Position numbers and translations under genes: made by a program. The notes under the pieces are model-generated. The model was not told the DNA's origin and did no database searches. It saw only the letters and a program-made list of their open reading frames with translations. A stretch of DNA of 64,000 bases from Rubellimicrobium roseum (GTDB taxonomy: Bacteria; Pseudomonadota; Alphaproteobacteria; Rhodobacterales; Rhodobacteraceae), in the NCBI RefSeq assembly GCF_006152145.1, contig NZ_VDFV01000017.1, forward strand, positions 1 to 64,000, written 5' to 3'. Positions 29,072 to 40,915 of the stretch are shown here, piece after piece (position 1 is the stretch's first letter; every line of letters starts with the position of its first letter).

Positions 29072-30041
29072 CCGCCGCCTCGAAATGGGCGGCGATGGCG
29101 CCGATGGCCTGCGCCCGCAGGCGCGGCGCCTCCATCAGCGGCTCGTGCCGCGCGCCCGCCAGCACGAGGAGCTTCGCCTCGGGCCAGGACCGCAGCCGCC
29201 GCCGCACACGGGCGGGATCGACCACCACCTCGTCGGACCCCATGACCACCAGCACCGGCACCTTCGGCGCGGGCACCCGCAAGAGCGCCGCCATCTCGCG
29301 CAGCGCCTCGTTGGTCCAATGGAGCGACGACCGCCCGGTGGCCAGCTCCGGGTGCGCCGCCAGATGCCCCCGCATCCATTCAAAGGTCTCGCGGTCGGTG
29401 GTCAGCGTGTTCCCCGCGAAGTCGCAGCACAGCAGGTAGGGCACCCCGTCCCGCCCCGCCGCCACGATCTCGCGCAGCCGCAGCCGGGGGGCGTCCTCGG
29501 GCGGCAGCACCCGGTCCACGATCCGCCGCACGCCGGGCGGCAGCCCCTCGGGCGGGCGCAGCGCGGGACGAAAGCCCGCCATCGACAGCCCCCACATCGG
29601 CGCCGAGAAGGCCGCCGACGCGACCCCCAACCCCTCGTGCAGAGCCCGGAGCCCGATCGCGCCCCCCATGGAATGCGCGAGCAGGAACCACGGCTCGGGC
29701 AGGCCCAGCGCGCGTCCCTCGGCCACCAGGGCGGCCACGTCCTTCTGGTAATCGCGGAAGGGCCCCTCCACCATGGGACGCTCGGACAGCCCCTGCCCCC
29801 GCCAGTCGCAGGTCAGCGTCGCCCAGCCCCGCGCCCGCAGGTCGAGCGCGAGGCGCGCGTACTTCTCCACGTGCTCGCCGCGTCCGGTGAACACCAGCAC
29901 CGTGCCGCGCGGCGCGTCCCGCCCCCAATGGGCGAGCCTCAGCCGCAGCCCGTCCGGCGCCTCGGCCCAGGTCGCCGCGCCGTCCGCCGGCCCGCTCCGG
30001 TCAAAAAGCGGCGCGGGCCCCCATCCCGCTCCGTCAGCCAA
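29052..30041 (-). CDS. Alpha/beta hydrolase, lysophospholipase-like
   Basis: A 329-residue serine hydrolase of the Hydrolase_4/lysophospholipase L2-like group. The nucleophile is Ser124 in LLAHSMGGAIG. The acid is in MGSDEVVVDP and the base in GARHEPLME. The oxyanion region is FTGRGEHVEKYARLA, a typical GRGEH motif of PldB-like enzymes. No signal peptide is seen. The open frame begins with a TTG at 30041, eight bases inside the SCP2 gene; no ATG or GTG gives a complete N-terminus, so the exact start is uncertain. It probably acts on lysophospholipids or monoglycerides, and coupling to an SCP2 lipid-binding gene supports that. Confidence 0.82.
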   Translation of the reverse strand: MADGAGWGPAPLFDRSGPADGAATWAEAPDGLRLRLAHWGRDAPRGTVLVFTGRGEHVEKYARLALDLRARGWATLTCDWRGQGLSERPMVEGPFRDYQKDVAALVAEGRALGLPEPWFLLAHSMGGAIGLRALHEGLGVASAAFSAPMWGLSMAGFRPALRPPEGLPPGVRRIVDRVLPPEDAPRLRLREIVAAGRDGVPYLLCCDFAGNTLTTDRETFEWMRGHLAAHPELATGRSSLHWTNEALREMAALLRVPAPKVPVLVVMGSDEVVVDPARVRRRLRSWPEAKLLVLAGARHEPLMEAPRLRAQAIGAIAAHFEAAVSSSGR

Positions 30042-30324
30042 GCGCCGAGGCGAGCCGCATGGCCGCCCCCATGTCGCCGTCGAGAGCGAGCTTGCCCGAC
30101 ATGAAGGCCGAGGTCGGGTTCAGCGCCCCCGAGATGATGTCGCGGAAGGTCTCGGGCGTGGCGGTGAAGGTCACCTCGGCCGGGCCCTCGCCCTTCCGCG
30201 CCTCGCCCCGGTCGAGGAAGATGCTCCCCTCGCCGGTCAGGACGAACATGGCGGTGCCGTCGTAGCTGCGCCCCTCCATCCGCCGGTTCAGCTCCTCGAC
30301 CGCCTGATCCAGGATCGCGCTCAT
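30034..30324 (-). CDS. SCP2 sterol/lipid-binding domain protein
   Basis: A 96-residue single-domain SCP2 protein. FVLTGEGSIFLD, AEVTFTATPETFRDIISGALNPTSAFMSGKLALDGDMGAAMRL is the standard fold, with the conserved FMSGKLKLxGDM motif. It binds hydrophobic ligands such as acyl-CoA or lipids. The ATG at 30324 has GGAGGG upstream. It leads a two-gene unit with the lysophospholipase-like hydrolase, overlapping by eight bases. Confidence 0.9.
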   Translation of the reverse strand: MSAILDQAVEELNRRMEGRSYDGTAMFVLTGEGSIFLDRGEARKGEGPAEVTFTATPETFRDIISGALNPTSAFMSGKLALDGDMGAAMRLASALG

Positions 30325-30390
30325 TGTGGTCCCTCCGCGTTGTGATGCCCGGCCCCTTGGTTTTGCCACGGGACAGGCTACAGATGGGTT

Positions 30391-30963
30391 ATGGGACCGC
30401 GCCCCCTCCTCATCAAATCTGTCGTTGCGGCATCGCTGGCCGTCTTTCTGCTCACCAGCCCGCTCCATGCGCAGGCTACCGACGCCGAGAAGGAGGCCGA
30501 CCTCCTCCGGCAGCTGGCCGAGGCCGAATCGCCCGACGCCGCCGCCCGCATCGACGGCGAGCTGCGCGCGCTCTGGGGCCGCTCGGGCTCGGCCGCCATC
30601 GACCTCCTGCTCCGCCGCGGCCGCGACGCGCTGGAGGCGGGCCGGCCCGACGAGGCGGTCGAGCATTTCAGCGCCGCCATCGACTGGGCTCCCGACTTCG
30701 CCGAACCCTACGTGGGCCGCGCCTCGGCCTTCTACCTGACCGGCCAGGCGGGTCCCGCCATCGACGACCTCCGGCAGGCGCTGGTGCTCAACCCCAACCA
30801 CTGGGAGGCCCTCCAGGGCTTCGCGGCCATCCTCGAAGAGGTGGACCGCCCCGAGGACGCCCTTGAAGTCTGGCGGCGGGTGCACGACATGAATCCGCAG
30901 AACCCCCAGGCCAGCGAAGCCGTGTCCCGCCTCGAGCGTTCCCTCGACGGCCGGACCCTCTGA
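30391..30963 (+). CDS. Exported tetratricopeptide-repeat protein
   Basis: A 190-residue protein with a Sec signal (SVVAASLAVFLLTSPLHAQA, residues ~10-29) and about three TPR units from residue ~60. The units show the canonical alternation, for example ALEAGRPDEAVEHFSAAIDWAPDFAEPYVGRASAFYL and the following ALVLNPNHWEALQGFAAIL. It probably acts as a periplasmic scaffold. It lies 30 bp upstream of the helicase gene on the same strand, so both may be co-transcribed, but a functional link is not obvious. Confidence 0.85.
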   Translation: MGPRPLLIKSVVAASLAVFLLTSPLHAQATDAEKEADLLRQLAEAESPDAAARIDGELRALWGRSGSAAIDLLLRRGRDALEAGRPDEAVEHFSAAIDWAPDFAEPYVGRASAFYLTGQAGPAIDDLRQALVLNPNHWEALQGFAAILEEVDRPEDALEVWRRVHDMNPQNPQASEAVSRLERSLDGRTL

Positions 30964-30993
30964 CCCCCGGCGCGGAAGGCGCGCGCTTTTCCC

Positions 30994-34191
<3,198 letters not shown>

Positions 34192-34221
34192 CGGACGGGC
34201 GCCCATGACAGGACGGGTCGC

Positions 34222-34542
34222 GTGACCGACGAAGCCCGTCCCACCATCCGCCTCGACAAGTGGCTGTTCCAGGCGCGGTTCCTCAAGTCGCGCGGGCTGG
34301 CGGCCGACCTGATCGCCGAAGGGCGGCTCCGGGTGAACGGCCAGCCCACCGACAAGCCCGCGCGCGCCGTGGGCCCCGGCGACGTGCTGACCTTCGCGCT
34401 GCACGGCCGCGTCCGGGTCGTCCGCATCCTCGACCTGGGCGAGCGGCGCGGCCCCGCCGCCGAGGCGCAGGCGCTCTACGAGGACCTCGCCCCCCGTGAT
34501 CCGCCGGCGGCGGGTCCCGATCCCGTGGCGCCCTCCGCTTGA
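34222..34542 (+). CDS. hslR: S4 RNA-binding protein, Hsp15 family
   Basis: A 106-residue protein with an S4 RNA-binding domain at residues ~8-70 ([33 protein letters not shown]). Hsp15 binds 50S subunits carrying stranded peptidyl-tRNA after heat shock. The start is GTG 34222; an upstream ATG at 34205 is out of frame. The position directly after the helicase suggests co-expression of two RNA-directed proteins. The C-terminal 20 residues are Pro/Ala-rich. Confidence 0.88.
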   Translation: MTDEARPTIRLDKWLFQARFLKSRGLAADLIAEGRLRVNGQPTDKPARAVGPGDVLTFALHGRVRVVRILDLGERRGPAAEAQALYEDLAPRDPPAAGPDPVAPSA

Positions 34543-34595
34543 ATGATCCGGGCGGCGGGGTTAGGTCAGCCCCGACCAGGAGAGACCCGACCCCC

Positions 34596-34931
34596 ATGAC
34601 CTACATCGTCACCGAGAATTGCATCGCCTGCAAATACACCGACTGCGTGGAGGTGTGCCCCGTGGACTGCTTCTACGAGGGCGAGAACTTCCTGGTGATC
34701 CACCCGGACGAATGCATCGACTGCGGCGTCTGCGAGCCCGAGTGCCCCGCCGACGCCATCCGCCCCGACACCGAGCCTGACATGGCCAAGTGGGTCGAGT
34801 TCAACCGGAAATACGCCGAGCGCTGGCCCGTCATCACGCTCAAGAAGGACCCGCTGCCCACCGCCGAGGAGATGGACGGCAAGCCGGGCAAGATGTCGAT
34901 GTTCAGCGAGGCGCCCGGCGAGGGAAGCTGA
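34596..34931 (+). CDS. fdxA: 7Fe ferredoxin FdxA
   Basis: A 111-residue ferredoxin binding one 3Fe-4S and one 4Fe-4S cluster. Cys9, 17 and 50 and Cys21, 40, 43 and 46 are spaced as in Azotobacter FdI, with extra Cys12 and Cys25 equivalents. The C-terminal helical extension ([19 protein letters not shown] region) is typical. It is a soluble electron carrier; its partner is unknown. The ATG has AGGAGAG upstream. The order helicase, S4 protein, ferredoxin, CarD is a common alphaproteobacterial arrangement in my knowledge. Confidence 0.96.
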   Translation: MTYIVTENCIACKYTDCVEVCPVDCFYEGENFLVIHPDECIDCGVCEPECPADAIRPDTEPDMAKWVEFNRKYAERWPVITLKKDPLPTAEEMDGKPGKMSMFSEAPGEGS

Positions 34932-34951
34932 CGGCCCCGGCGGGCCACCGA

Positions 34952-34995
34952 GCACAAGGCCGCGAGCCGCCCTTTCCCGGCTCGCGAATTTGTGC
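34952..34995 (+). other. Long bipartite hairpin between fdxA and carD
   Basis: GCACAA (34952-34957) pairs with TTGTGC (34990-34995). After a 3x3 internal loop, CGCGAGCCG (34961-34969) pairs perfectly with CGGCTCGCG (34978-34986) around an 8-nt loop. No T-run follows. It could be an fdxA mRNA 3' structure or part of a small RNA that ends at the terminator at 35053-35088. Confidence 0.55.
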
Positions 34996-35052
34996 TATGC
35001 GAATGGGCAAATGACGTTCCACCCCACTTGAACCGACCGCTTCGCACGCCCA

Positions 35053-35088
35053 CCTGACGGGAACCTGTTTCCGTCGGGTTTTCGCTTT
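35053..35088 (+). terminator. Intrinsic terminator upstream of carD
   Basis: CCTGACGG (35053-35060) pairs with CCGTCGGG (35071-35078), with one G-T wobble and a 10-nt loop, and is followed by TTTTCGCTTT. It lies 121 bp after fdxA and 44 bp before the carD start, so it ends either the fdxA transcript, a small RNA, or an attenuated carD leader. Confidence 0.75.
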
Positions 35089-35131
35089 GTCGCCGGCCCC
35101 CGCCCTGGCGCCCTGTACCGGAAGGACCCCC

Positions 35132-35641
35132 ATGACCAAGACCAAGAAGAGCGAGTTCCGCCCCGACGACTTCGTTGTCTACCCCGCTCATGGCGTGGGC
35201 AAGATTATGTCGATCGAGGAGCAGGAGGTCGCCGGCTTCAAGCTCGAGCTGTTCGTCATCTCCTTCGAGAAGGACAAGATGACGCTGCGCGTGCCCACCA
35301 ACAAGGCGGCCGAGGCCGGGCTTCGCCCGCTCGCGAACGCCGACACGGTGGCGCACGCCATGAAGACGCTCAAGGGCAAGGCCAAGGTCAAGAAGGCGAT
35401 GTGGTCCCGCCGCGCCCAGGAGTACGAGCAGAAGATCAACTCGGGCGACCTCATCGCCATCGCCGAGGTGGTGCGCGACCTGCACCGCGCCGATGACCAG
35501 CGCGAGCAGTCCTATTCCGAGCGTCAGCTCTACGAGGCCGCGCTGGAGCGCCTGACCCGCGAATACGCCGCCGTCTCGGGCCGCGACGAGCGTGCCGCCG
35601 GCAAGGAGATCGAGGACGTGCTCGTCGGCCGCGCCGCCTGA
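35132..35641 (+). CDS. carD: CarD family RNA polymerase-binding regulator
   Basis: A 169-residue protein. The N-terminal Tudor-like RNAP-beta interaction domain opens with FRPDDFVVYPAHGVGKI and continues KDKMTLRVPTNKA. The C-terminal helical DNA-binding domain contains WSRRAQEYEQKINSGDLIAIAEVVRDLH. CarD stabilises open promoter complexes; in Rhodobacterales it supports many promoters lacking a strong -10 T. The ATG at 35132 has GGAAGGA upstream. It is monocistronic, with terminators before and after. Confidence 0.95.
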   Translation: MTKTKKSEFRPDDFVVYPAHGVGKIMSIEEQEVAGFKLELFVISFEKDKMTLRVPTNKAAEAGLRPLANADTVAHAMKTLKGKAKVKKAMWSRRAQEYEQKINSGDLIAIAEVVRDLHRADDQREQSYSERQLYEAALERLTREYAAVSGRDERAAGKEIEDVLVGRAA

Positions 35642-35663
35642 GCCACTCGTCCGGCCGATGCAG

Positions 35664-35693
35664 GGGCCGCGTCCGCAGGGGCGCGGCCCGTTT
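35664..35693 (+). terminator. Terminator after carD
   Basis: GGGCCGCG (35664-35671) and CGCGGCCC (35682-35689) form a perfect 8-bp stem with a 10-nt loop, followed by GTTT. It starts 23 bases after the carD stop. The short T-run makes it a moderate intrinsic terminator. Confidence 0.7.
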
Positions 35694-35704
35694 CGCATCC
35701 GCCG

Positions 35705-35983
35705 TCAGCCTGTGGCGTCGCCGCCCGGCGCGCGATCCTCCCGCTCGACGATCAGGCGCGCGACCTCCGTCAGCTCCGCGACTACGCGCAGCATCGGCAG
35801 CCATGTGGGCTCTTCCGCCTCGTCCCGTTCCACGTCCAGCGTCAGATGCGTCCGCTCGCTCGTCGCCACGATGCGGAGCCGCCGCACCCGCCCGTCCGCG
35901 AAAAGACGCTGCACCGTCGCGACCAGGTCGCCGCTGCCGACGCTCAACGGGTCAGGCCTTCGGTGAAGGGGAAGGGGCGTCAC
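35705..35983 (-). CDS. Small hypothetical protein
   Basis: A 92-residue protein starting with GTG at 35983, with GGGAG seven bases upstream. The sequence alternates strands and helices (LVATVQRLFADGRVRRLRIVAT, THLTLDVERDEAEEPTWLPMLRVVAELTEVARLIVER). It is acidic in the middle, with no cysteines or membrane segment. I recognise no family. Codon usage with G/C third positions supports translation. It is convergent with carD. Confidence 0.5.
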   Translation of the reverse strand: MTPLPLHRRPDPLSVGSGDLVATVQRLFADGRVRRLRIVATSERTHLTLDVERDEAEEPTWLPMLRVVAELTEVARLIVEREDRAPGGDATG

Positions 35984-36395
35984 GACGATCTCCCGGGCAC
36001 CGGACGACGGCGCCGGCTCTCTCCAATGGTTGTCCGCTCCGGCGTCGGATCAACCGAAGCGAATGATGCTTTTGCGGCCTGTTGCGCGAATCGGGGGAGG
36101 ACCGTTCGGTGCTGTAGGAAAGCGTTAACCCTTGCCTGCCACCTTGGCCTCATCACGGGGCCGCTGGCGGGACATCGCTCTCCCGTCTTCGGACGGCACC
36201 CCCGCTTCGCTCTTTGCAGGTCTTCGGAAGAGTGCCGTCGGACCGCCTGGGGACCCTGCCCCAGCCGCCGCGCGTCGTGGACGCGCCCCTCGCGGGACGG
36301 CGTGGCGTCCGCTCCCGCGACTTTCGGGCGCGACCGCGCAGGCAAGCGGTGACGGCCCGACTCCCCCTCGCCTCGCTTGGTGCTACCTTGGCGCC
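35984..36395. other. 412-bp intergenic region between divergent genes
   Basis: No credible gene is seen. It holds the promoters for the small minus-strand gene and for the exonuclease-ligase pair. An inverted repeat, GACGGCAC at 36192-36199 and GTGCCGTC at 36232-36239, brackets a 32-nt segment containing a small TCTTC/GAAGA stem. It has no T-run, so it is not a terminator; its meaning is unknown. Confidence 0.5.
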
Positions 36396-37433
36396 ATGAG
36401 CGTTCTCACCTTCACCGACCGAGGCATCTACTGCCCCGCGGGCGACTTCTTCATCGACCCCTGGCGCCCCGTGTCCCGCGCGCTCATCACGCACGGGCAT
36501 TCGGACCACGCGCGGGGCGGCATGGGCGCCTATCTGGCGACCGACCTCGCCGCCCCCGTCATGCGCCACCGCCTGGGCGACATCCGCCTCGACACGATCG
36601 TCTATGGCGAATCGCGCCGGATCGGCGGCGCCCAGGTCAGCTTCCATCCCGCCGGCCACGTCCCCGGCTCGGCCCAGATCCGGGTCGAGGTCGGGGGCGA
36701 GGTCTGGGTGGTCTCCGGCGACTACAAGGTGGTGGACGACGGCCTCTCGACCCCGTGGGAGCCCGTCCGCTGCCACGCCTTCATCAGCGAATGCACCTTC
36801 GGCCTGCCGGTCTTCCGCTGGCCCTCGCAGGAGGACATCGCGGCCGACCTCAACGCCTGGTGGTCCGCCAACGCGGCCGCTGGCCGGTTCTCCCTTCTCG
36901 GCGCCTACTCCCTCGGCAAGGCCCAGCGCCTCCTGCACATGCTGGACCCTGCCATCGCCCCCATCCTGACCCACGGCGCCGTCGAGGGCACCAACGAGGT
37001 GCTGCGCGCGCAGGGCCTCCCCCTTCCCCCCACGACGCGGGTCGTCGCGGGCCTCGACCTCAAGGCTCAGGCCGGCGCGCTTGTCGTCTGCCCGCCTTCC
37101 GCGCTCCACTCCACCTGGGCGCGCAAGTTCGGCGCGGCCTCCACCGCCGTCGCCTCGGGCTGGATGGCGCTGCGGGGAATCCGCCGCCGGCGCGGCACCG
37201 ACCGGGGCTTCATCATGTCCGACCACGCCGACTGGCCCGGCCTCAACGAGGCGATCGGGGAAACCGGCGCGCACAAGGTCTTCGTCACCCACGGCTACAC
37301 CGCCGCCTTCCGCCGCTGGCTGGAGGAGCAGGGCTACGACGCCGGAATCGTCGCCACCGACTACGCGGGCGACGAGGTGCTGGCCGAGGGCGAGGCACCC
37401 GCCGACATCATCGACGAGGACGCGCCCGAATGA
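36396..37433 (+). CDS. Ligase-associated DNA exonuclease (metallo-beta-lactamase fold)
   Basis: A 345-residue SNM1/CPSF-type metallo-hydrolase. The metal motif THGHSDHARGG gives His33, His35, Asp37 and His38; further ligands are in AGHVPGSAQI and VVSGDYK, and the C-terminal MSDHADW and VTHGYT are beta-CASP-like. Such enzymes are encoded with a bacterial ATP-dependent DNA ligase and are thought to trim DNA ends before ligation. The ATG at 36396 fits the family N-terminus. The gene overlaps the ligase gene by four bases. Confidence 0.9.
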   Translation: MSVLTFTDRGIYCPAGDFFIDPWRPVSRALITHGHSDHARGGMGAYLATDLAAPVMRHRLGDIRLDTIVYGESRRIGGAQVSFHPAGHVPGSAQIRVEVGGEVWVVSGDYKVVDDGLSTPWEPVRCHAFISECTFGLPVFRWPSQEDIAADLNAWWSANAAAGRFSLLGAYSLGKAQRLLHMLDPAIAPILTHGAVEGTNEVLRAQGLPLPPTTRVVAGLDLKAQAGALVVCPPSALHSTWARKFGAASTAVASGWMALRGIRRRRGTDRGFIMSDHADWPGLNEAIGETGAHKVFVTHGYTAAFRRWLEEQGYDAGIVATDYAGDEVLAEGEAPADIIDEDAPE

Positions 37434-39019
37434 AGGACTTCGCCGCCCTCTACGCCCGCCTCGACCAGACGACCCGGACAAACGCCAAGATCGCGGCGCT
37501 TGCGGACTACTTCCGCACAGCGCCCGACGCCGACAAGCTCTGGACCGTCGCCCTCTTCTCCGGCCGCCGCCCCCGCCGCACGATCACCGCGACGAGCCTG
37601 CGGGACTGGGCGGCCGAGAAGGCGGGCCTCCCCCTCTGGCTCTTCGAGGAGTCCCACGGCGTCGTGGGTGACCTGTCCGAGACGATCTCCCTGATCCTGC
37701 CCCCCGCCACGCGCGAATCGGACCAGCCCCTGTCCTACTGGATCGCCCGCCTCAAGGAACTGTCCGCCCTCCCCGAGGCCGAGCGCAGGCAGGGCATCCT
37801 CGACGCCTGGGACTCGCTCCCCGGCCCCGAGCGGTTCCTCTTCACCAAGCTCCTCACCGGCAGCTTCCGCGTGGGCGTCAGCCAGACGCTGATGACCAAG
37901 GCGCTGGCCCAGGCCACCGGCCTGCCAGAGCCCGAGGTCGCCCACCGCCTCATGGGCGACTGGAGCCCCGAGACGACGACCTGGGCACGCCTCCTTCACG
38001 AAGGCGAGGCGCGCGACGACACCGCCCGCCCCTACCCCTTCTACCTCGCCTACCAGCTCGACACTCCCGAGGACCTCGGAAACCCCACCGACTGGTTCGC
38101 CGAGCTGAAATGGGACGGCATCCGCGGCCAGCTCATCCTGCGCGAGGGGCGCCACCACCTCTGGAGCCGGGGCGAAGACCTCATCACCGACCGCTTCCCC
38201 GAACTCGCGCGCGCCATCGACTGGCTGCCCCACGGCACCGTCCTAGACGGCGAGATCCTGGCCTGGGCCGATGACCGGCCGATGACCTTCAACGCCCTCC
38301 AGCCCCGCATCGGCCGCAAGACCGTGCCGAAGGCGCTGCTGGCCTCCGCCCCGGTCGTCCTGATGGCCTACGACCTCCTCGAACAGGACGGCCACGACAT
38401 CCGCCTGACGCCCTTCGCGGAACGCCGCCAGCGCCTCGACGCTCTTCTAACCGACCTCCCGCCCGAGGCCCCGCTCCGCCTCTCGCCACCCGTCCGGTTC
38501 GAGACTTTGGACGATCTCCGCGCCGCCCGCCTGCGCGCCCGCGAGGAGGGCGCCGAAGGGCTCATGCTCAAGCGCCTCGCCTCCCCTTATGGGAACGGCC
38601 GCAAGAAGGGCGACTGGTGGAAGTGGAAGGTGGACCCGCTCACCATCGACGCAGTGATGGTCTACGCCCAGGCGGGCTCGGGTCGCCGCGCCAATCTGTT
38701 CACAGACTTCACCTTCGCCGTGAAGCACGGCAACGAGCTCGTGCCCTTCACCAAGGCCTACAGCGGCCTCACCGACGCCGAGTTCCGCCAGATCACCGCC
38801 TGGGTGAACAAGCACACCGTCCAGAAGTTCGGCCCCGTCCGGCAGGTCGAGCCTGCCCAGGTCTTCGAGATCGGCTTCGAAGGCATCCAGGCCAGCCCCC
38901 GCCACAAGTCCGGCGTGGCGCTGCGCTTCCCCCGGATGCTCCGGTGGCGCAAGGACAAGCCGGTGGACGAGATCGACACCCTCGACACGCTCAAGGACCT
39001 CCTCGCCGCTCACGGCTAG
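37430..39019 (+). CDS. ATP-dependent DNA ligase (cisplatin/SNM1-associated type)
   Basis: A 529-residue ligase. An N-terminal ligase-specific helical domain (FAALYARLDQTTRTN) precedes the nucleotidyltransferase domain with adenylated Lys227 in ELKWDGIRGQ and downstream motifs VLDGEILAW, EGLMLKR and WWKWKVDPLT. An OB-fold follows. Start and stop codons overlap with the exonuclease (ATGA). It joins nicks or breaks in a repair pathway separate from the NAD-dependent LigA. In many genomes a Lhr-type helicase and a phosphoesterase follow; here an M3 peptidase follows instead. Confidence 0.95.
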   Translation: MKDFAALYARLDQTTRTNAKIAALADYFRTAPDADKLWTVALFSGRRPRRTITATSLRDWAAEKAGLPLWLFEESHGVVGDLSETISLILPPATRESDQPLSYWIARLKELSALPEAERRQGILDAWDSLPGPERFLFTKLLTGSFRVGVSQTLMTKALAQATGLPEPEVAHRLMGDWSPETTTWARLLHEGEARDDTARPYPFYLAYQLDTPEDLGNPTDWFAELKWDGIRGQLILREGRHHLWSRGEDLITDRFPELARAIDWLPHGTVLDGEILAWADDRPMTFNALQPRIGRKTVPKALLASAPVVLMAYDLLEQDGHDIRLTPFAERRQRLDALLTDLPPEAPLRLSPPVRFETLDDLRAARLRAREEGAEGLMLKRLASPYGNGRKKGDWWKWKVDPLTIDAVMVYAQAGSGRRANLFTDFTFAVKHGNELVPFTKAYSGLTDAEFRQITAWVNKHTVQKFGPVRQVEPAQVFEIGFEGIQASPRHKSGVALRFPRMLRWRKDKPVDEIDTLDTLKDLLAAHG

Positions 39020-39087
39020 GGGGGCCGCCCTTCCCACCTTCTCGCGCCGGGACTATCTTGGCCCGACACATTCGGAAGAGACAGCCC

Positions 39088-40908
39088 ATGACGCACATCG
39101 TCTACGACGCCGAGACCGCCGCCCGCTCGGGCGGCCCCGACCTCGGCCAGCTTCCCGACTGGGACCTGTCCGACCTCTACTCCTCGCCCGACGCGCCCGA
39201 GCTGAAGCGCGACATGGACTGGCTGGAGGACGCCTGCCGCAGCTTCGCCGAGGATTACGAGGGCAAGCTCGCCACGCTCGACGCCCATGGCCTCCTCGAT
39301 GCGGTGCTGCGCTACGAGCGCATCAGCCAGGTTTCGGGCCGGATCATGTCCTACGCCGGCCTGCGCTATTATCAGATGACCATGGACGGCGAGAGGGCCA
39401 AGTTCTTCTCGGACTGCCAGGACCGGATCACCACCTTCACCACCCCGCTCGTCTTCTGGGGGCTGGAGTTCAACCGCCTCGACGAGGACCACCTGAACAG
39501 CCTTCTGGGCCAGAGCCAGGAGCTGCACCGCTACAAGCCGGTCTTCGACCGGATGCGGGCGATGAAGCCGTACCAGCTTTCCGACGAGCTGGAGAAGTTC
39601 CTGCACGACCAGTCCGTCGTCGGCGCCTCGGCCTGGAACAAGCTCTTCGACGAAACCATCGCCGGCCTCGAATTCGAGGTGGACGGCGAGGCGCTCAACA
39701 TCGAAGCCACGCTGAACCTCCTGACCGACAAGGATCGGGCACGGCGCGAGACGGGCTTCCAAGCGCTGGCCAAGGTCTTCGGGGACAGCACCCGCACCTT
39801 CGCGCGCATCCACAACACGCTCGCCAAGGAGAAGGAGGTCGAGGATCGTTGGCGCGGCCTCCCCACTCCTCAGACGGCCCGCCACCTCTCCAATCACGTC
39901 GAGCCCGAGGTGGTCGAGGCGCTGCGCAACGCCGTCGTGGCCGCCTATCCGCGCCTGTCGCACCGCTATTACCGGCTCAAGGCCAAGTGGCTCGGACTAG
40001 ACCGGCTGCAGGTCTGGGATCGCAACGCCCCCCTGCCGACCGAGGACGACCGCCTCGTGAACTGGGAGCAGGCCCAGCGCACCGTGACCGAGGCCTACGC
40101 GGCGTTCGATCCGCGCATGGCCGACCTCGCCGCGCCCTTCTTCGCCAAGGGCTGGATCGATGCCGCCGTGAAGCCCGGCAAGGCCCCCGGCGCCTTCGCC
40201 CATCCCACGGTGACGGACGCGCATCCCTATGTGATGCTGAACTACCTGGGCAAGCCGCGCGACGTGATGACCCTGGCGCATGAACTGGGCCACGGCGTCC
40301 ACCAGGTCCTCGCCGCAGGCCAGGGCGAACTCCTGTCCTCCACGCCCCTGACGCTGGCCGAGACGGCTTCGGTCTTCGGCGAGATGCTGACCTTCCGCAA
40401 GCTCCTCGCCGAGGCACCGGATACCAAGGCCAAGAAGGCGCTCCTTGCCGGCAAGGTCGAGGACATGATCAACACGGTCGTGCGCCAGATCGCCTTCTAC
40501 GACTTCGAATCCAAGCTCCACGAGGCGCGCCGCCACGGCGAGCTGACGGTGGACGACATCAACGCGCTCTGGATGTCGGTGCAGGCGCAGTCCCTGGGCG
40601 ACGCCTTCGACTTCGCGCCAGGCTACGAGACCTTCTGGGCCTACATCCCGCACTTCATCCATTCGCCCTTCTACGTCTACGCCTACGCCTTCGGCGACGG
40701 CCTCGTGAACGCGCTCTATGCCGTCTACGAGGAGGGCGATCCGGCCTTCCGCGACAAGTACTTCGACATGCTGAAAGCCGGCGGCTCAAAGCACCACAAG
40801 GAGCTGCTCGCCCCCTTCGGCCTCGACGCGAGCGATCCCACCTTCTGGGACAAGGGCCTCTCGATGATCGAAGGCCTCATCGATGAGCTGGAGCGGATGG
40901 AGGCCTGA
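39088..40908 (+). CDS. pepF: M3 family oligoendopeptidase (PepF-like)
   Basis: A 606-residue cytoplasmic zinc peptidase that degrades short peptides. The zinc site HELGH is at 398-402 (LAHELGHGVHQ). The third ligand is a Glu in LAETASVFGEML. The N-terminal helical half (DWDLSDLYSS and PVFDRMRAM) is typical of clade 3 PepF. The C-terminal SPFYVYAYAFGDGLVNALY is conserved. It follows the ligase by 68 bp on the same strand, so co-transcription is possible. Confidence 0.93.
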   Translation: MTHIVYDAETAARSGGPDLGQLPDWDLSDLYSSPDAPELKRDMDWLEDACRSFAEDYEGKLATLDAHGLLDAVLRYERISQVSGRIMSYAGLRYYQMTMDGERAKFFSDCQDRITTFTTPLVFWGLEFNRLDEDHLNSLLGQSQELHRYKPVFDRMRAMKPYQLSDELEKFLHDQSVVGASAWNKLFDETIAGLEFEVDGEALNIEATLNLLTDKDRARRETGFQALAKVFGDSTRTFARIHNTLAKEKEVEDRWRGLPTPQTARHLSNHVEPEVVEALRNAVVAAYPRLSHRYYRLKAKWLGLDRLQVWDRNAPLPTEDDRLVNWEQAQRTVTEAYAAFDPRMADLAAPFFAKGWIDAAVKPGKAPGAFAHPTVTDAHPYVMLNYLGKPRDVMTLAHELGHGVHQVLAAGQGELLSSTPLTLAETASVFGEMLTFRKLLAEAPDTKAKKALLAGKVEDMINTVVRQIAFYDFESKLHEARRHGELTVDDINALWMSVQAQSLGDAFDFAPGYETFWAYIPHFIHSPFYVYAYAFGDGLVNALYAVYEEGDPAFRDKYFDMLKAGGSKHHKELLAPFGLDASDPTFWDKGLSMIEGLIDELERMEA

Positions 40909-40915
40909 GGCCTCC

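Noticed and set aside
36132-36395. N-terminal extension of the exonuclease gene
   Set aside because: The frame is open from 36132, but the family N-terminus (VLTFTDRGIYCP) begins at ATG 36396 and the upstream translation is low-complexity.
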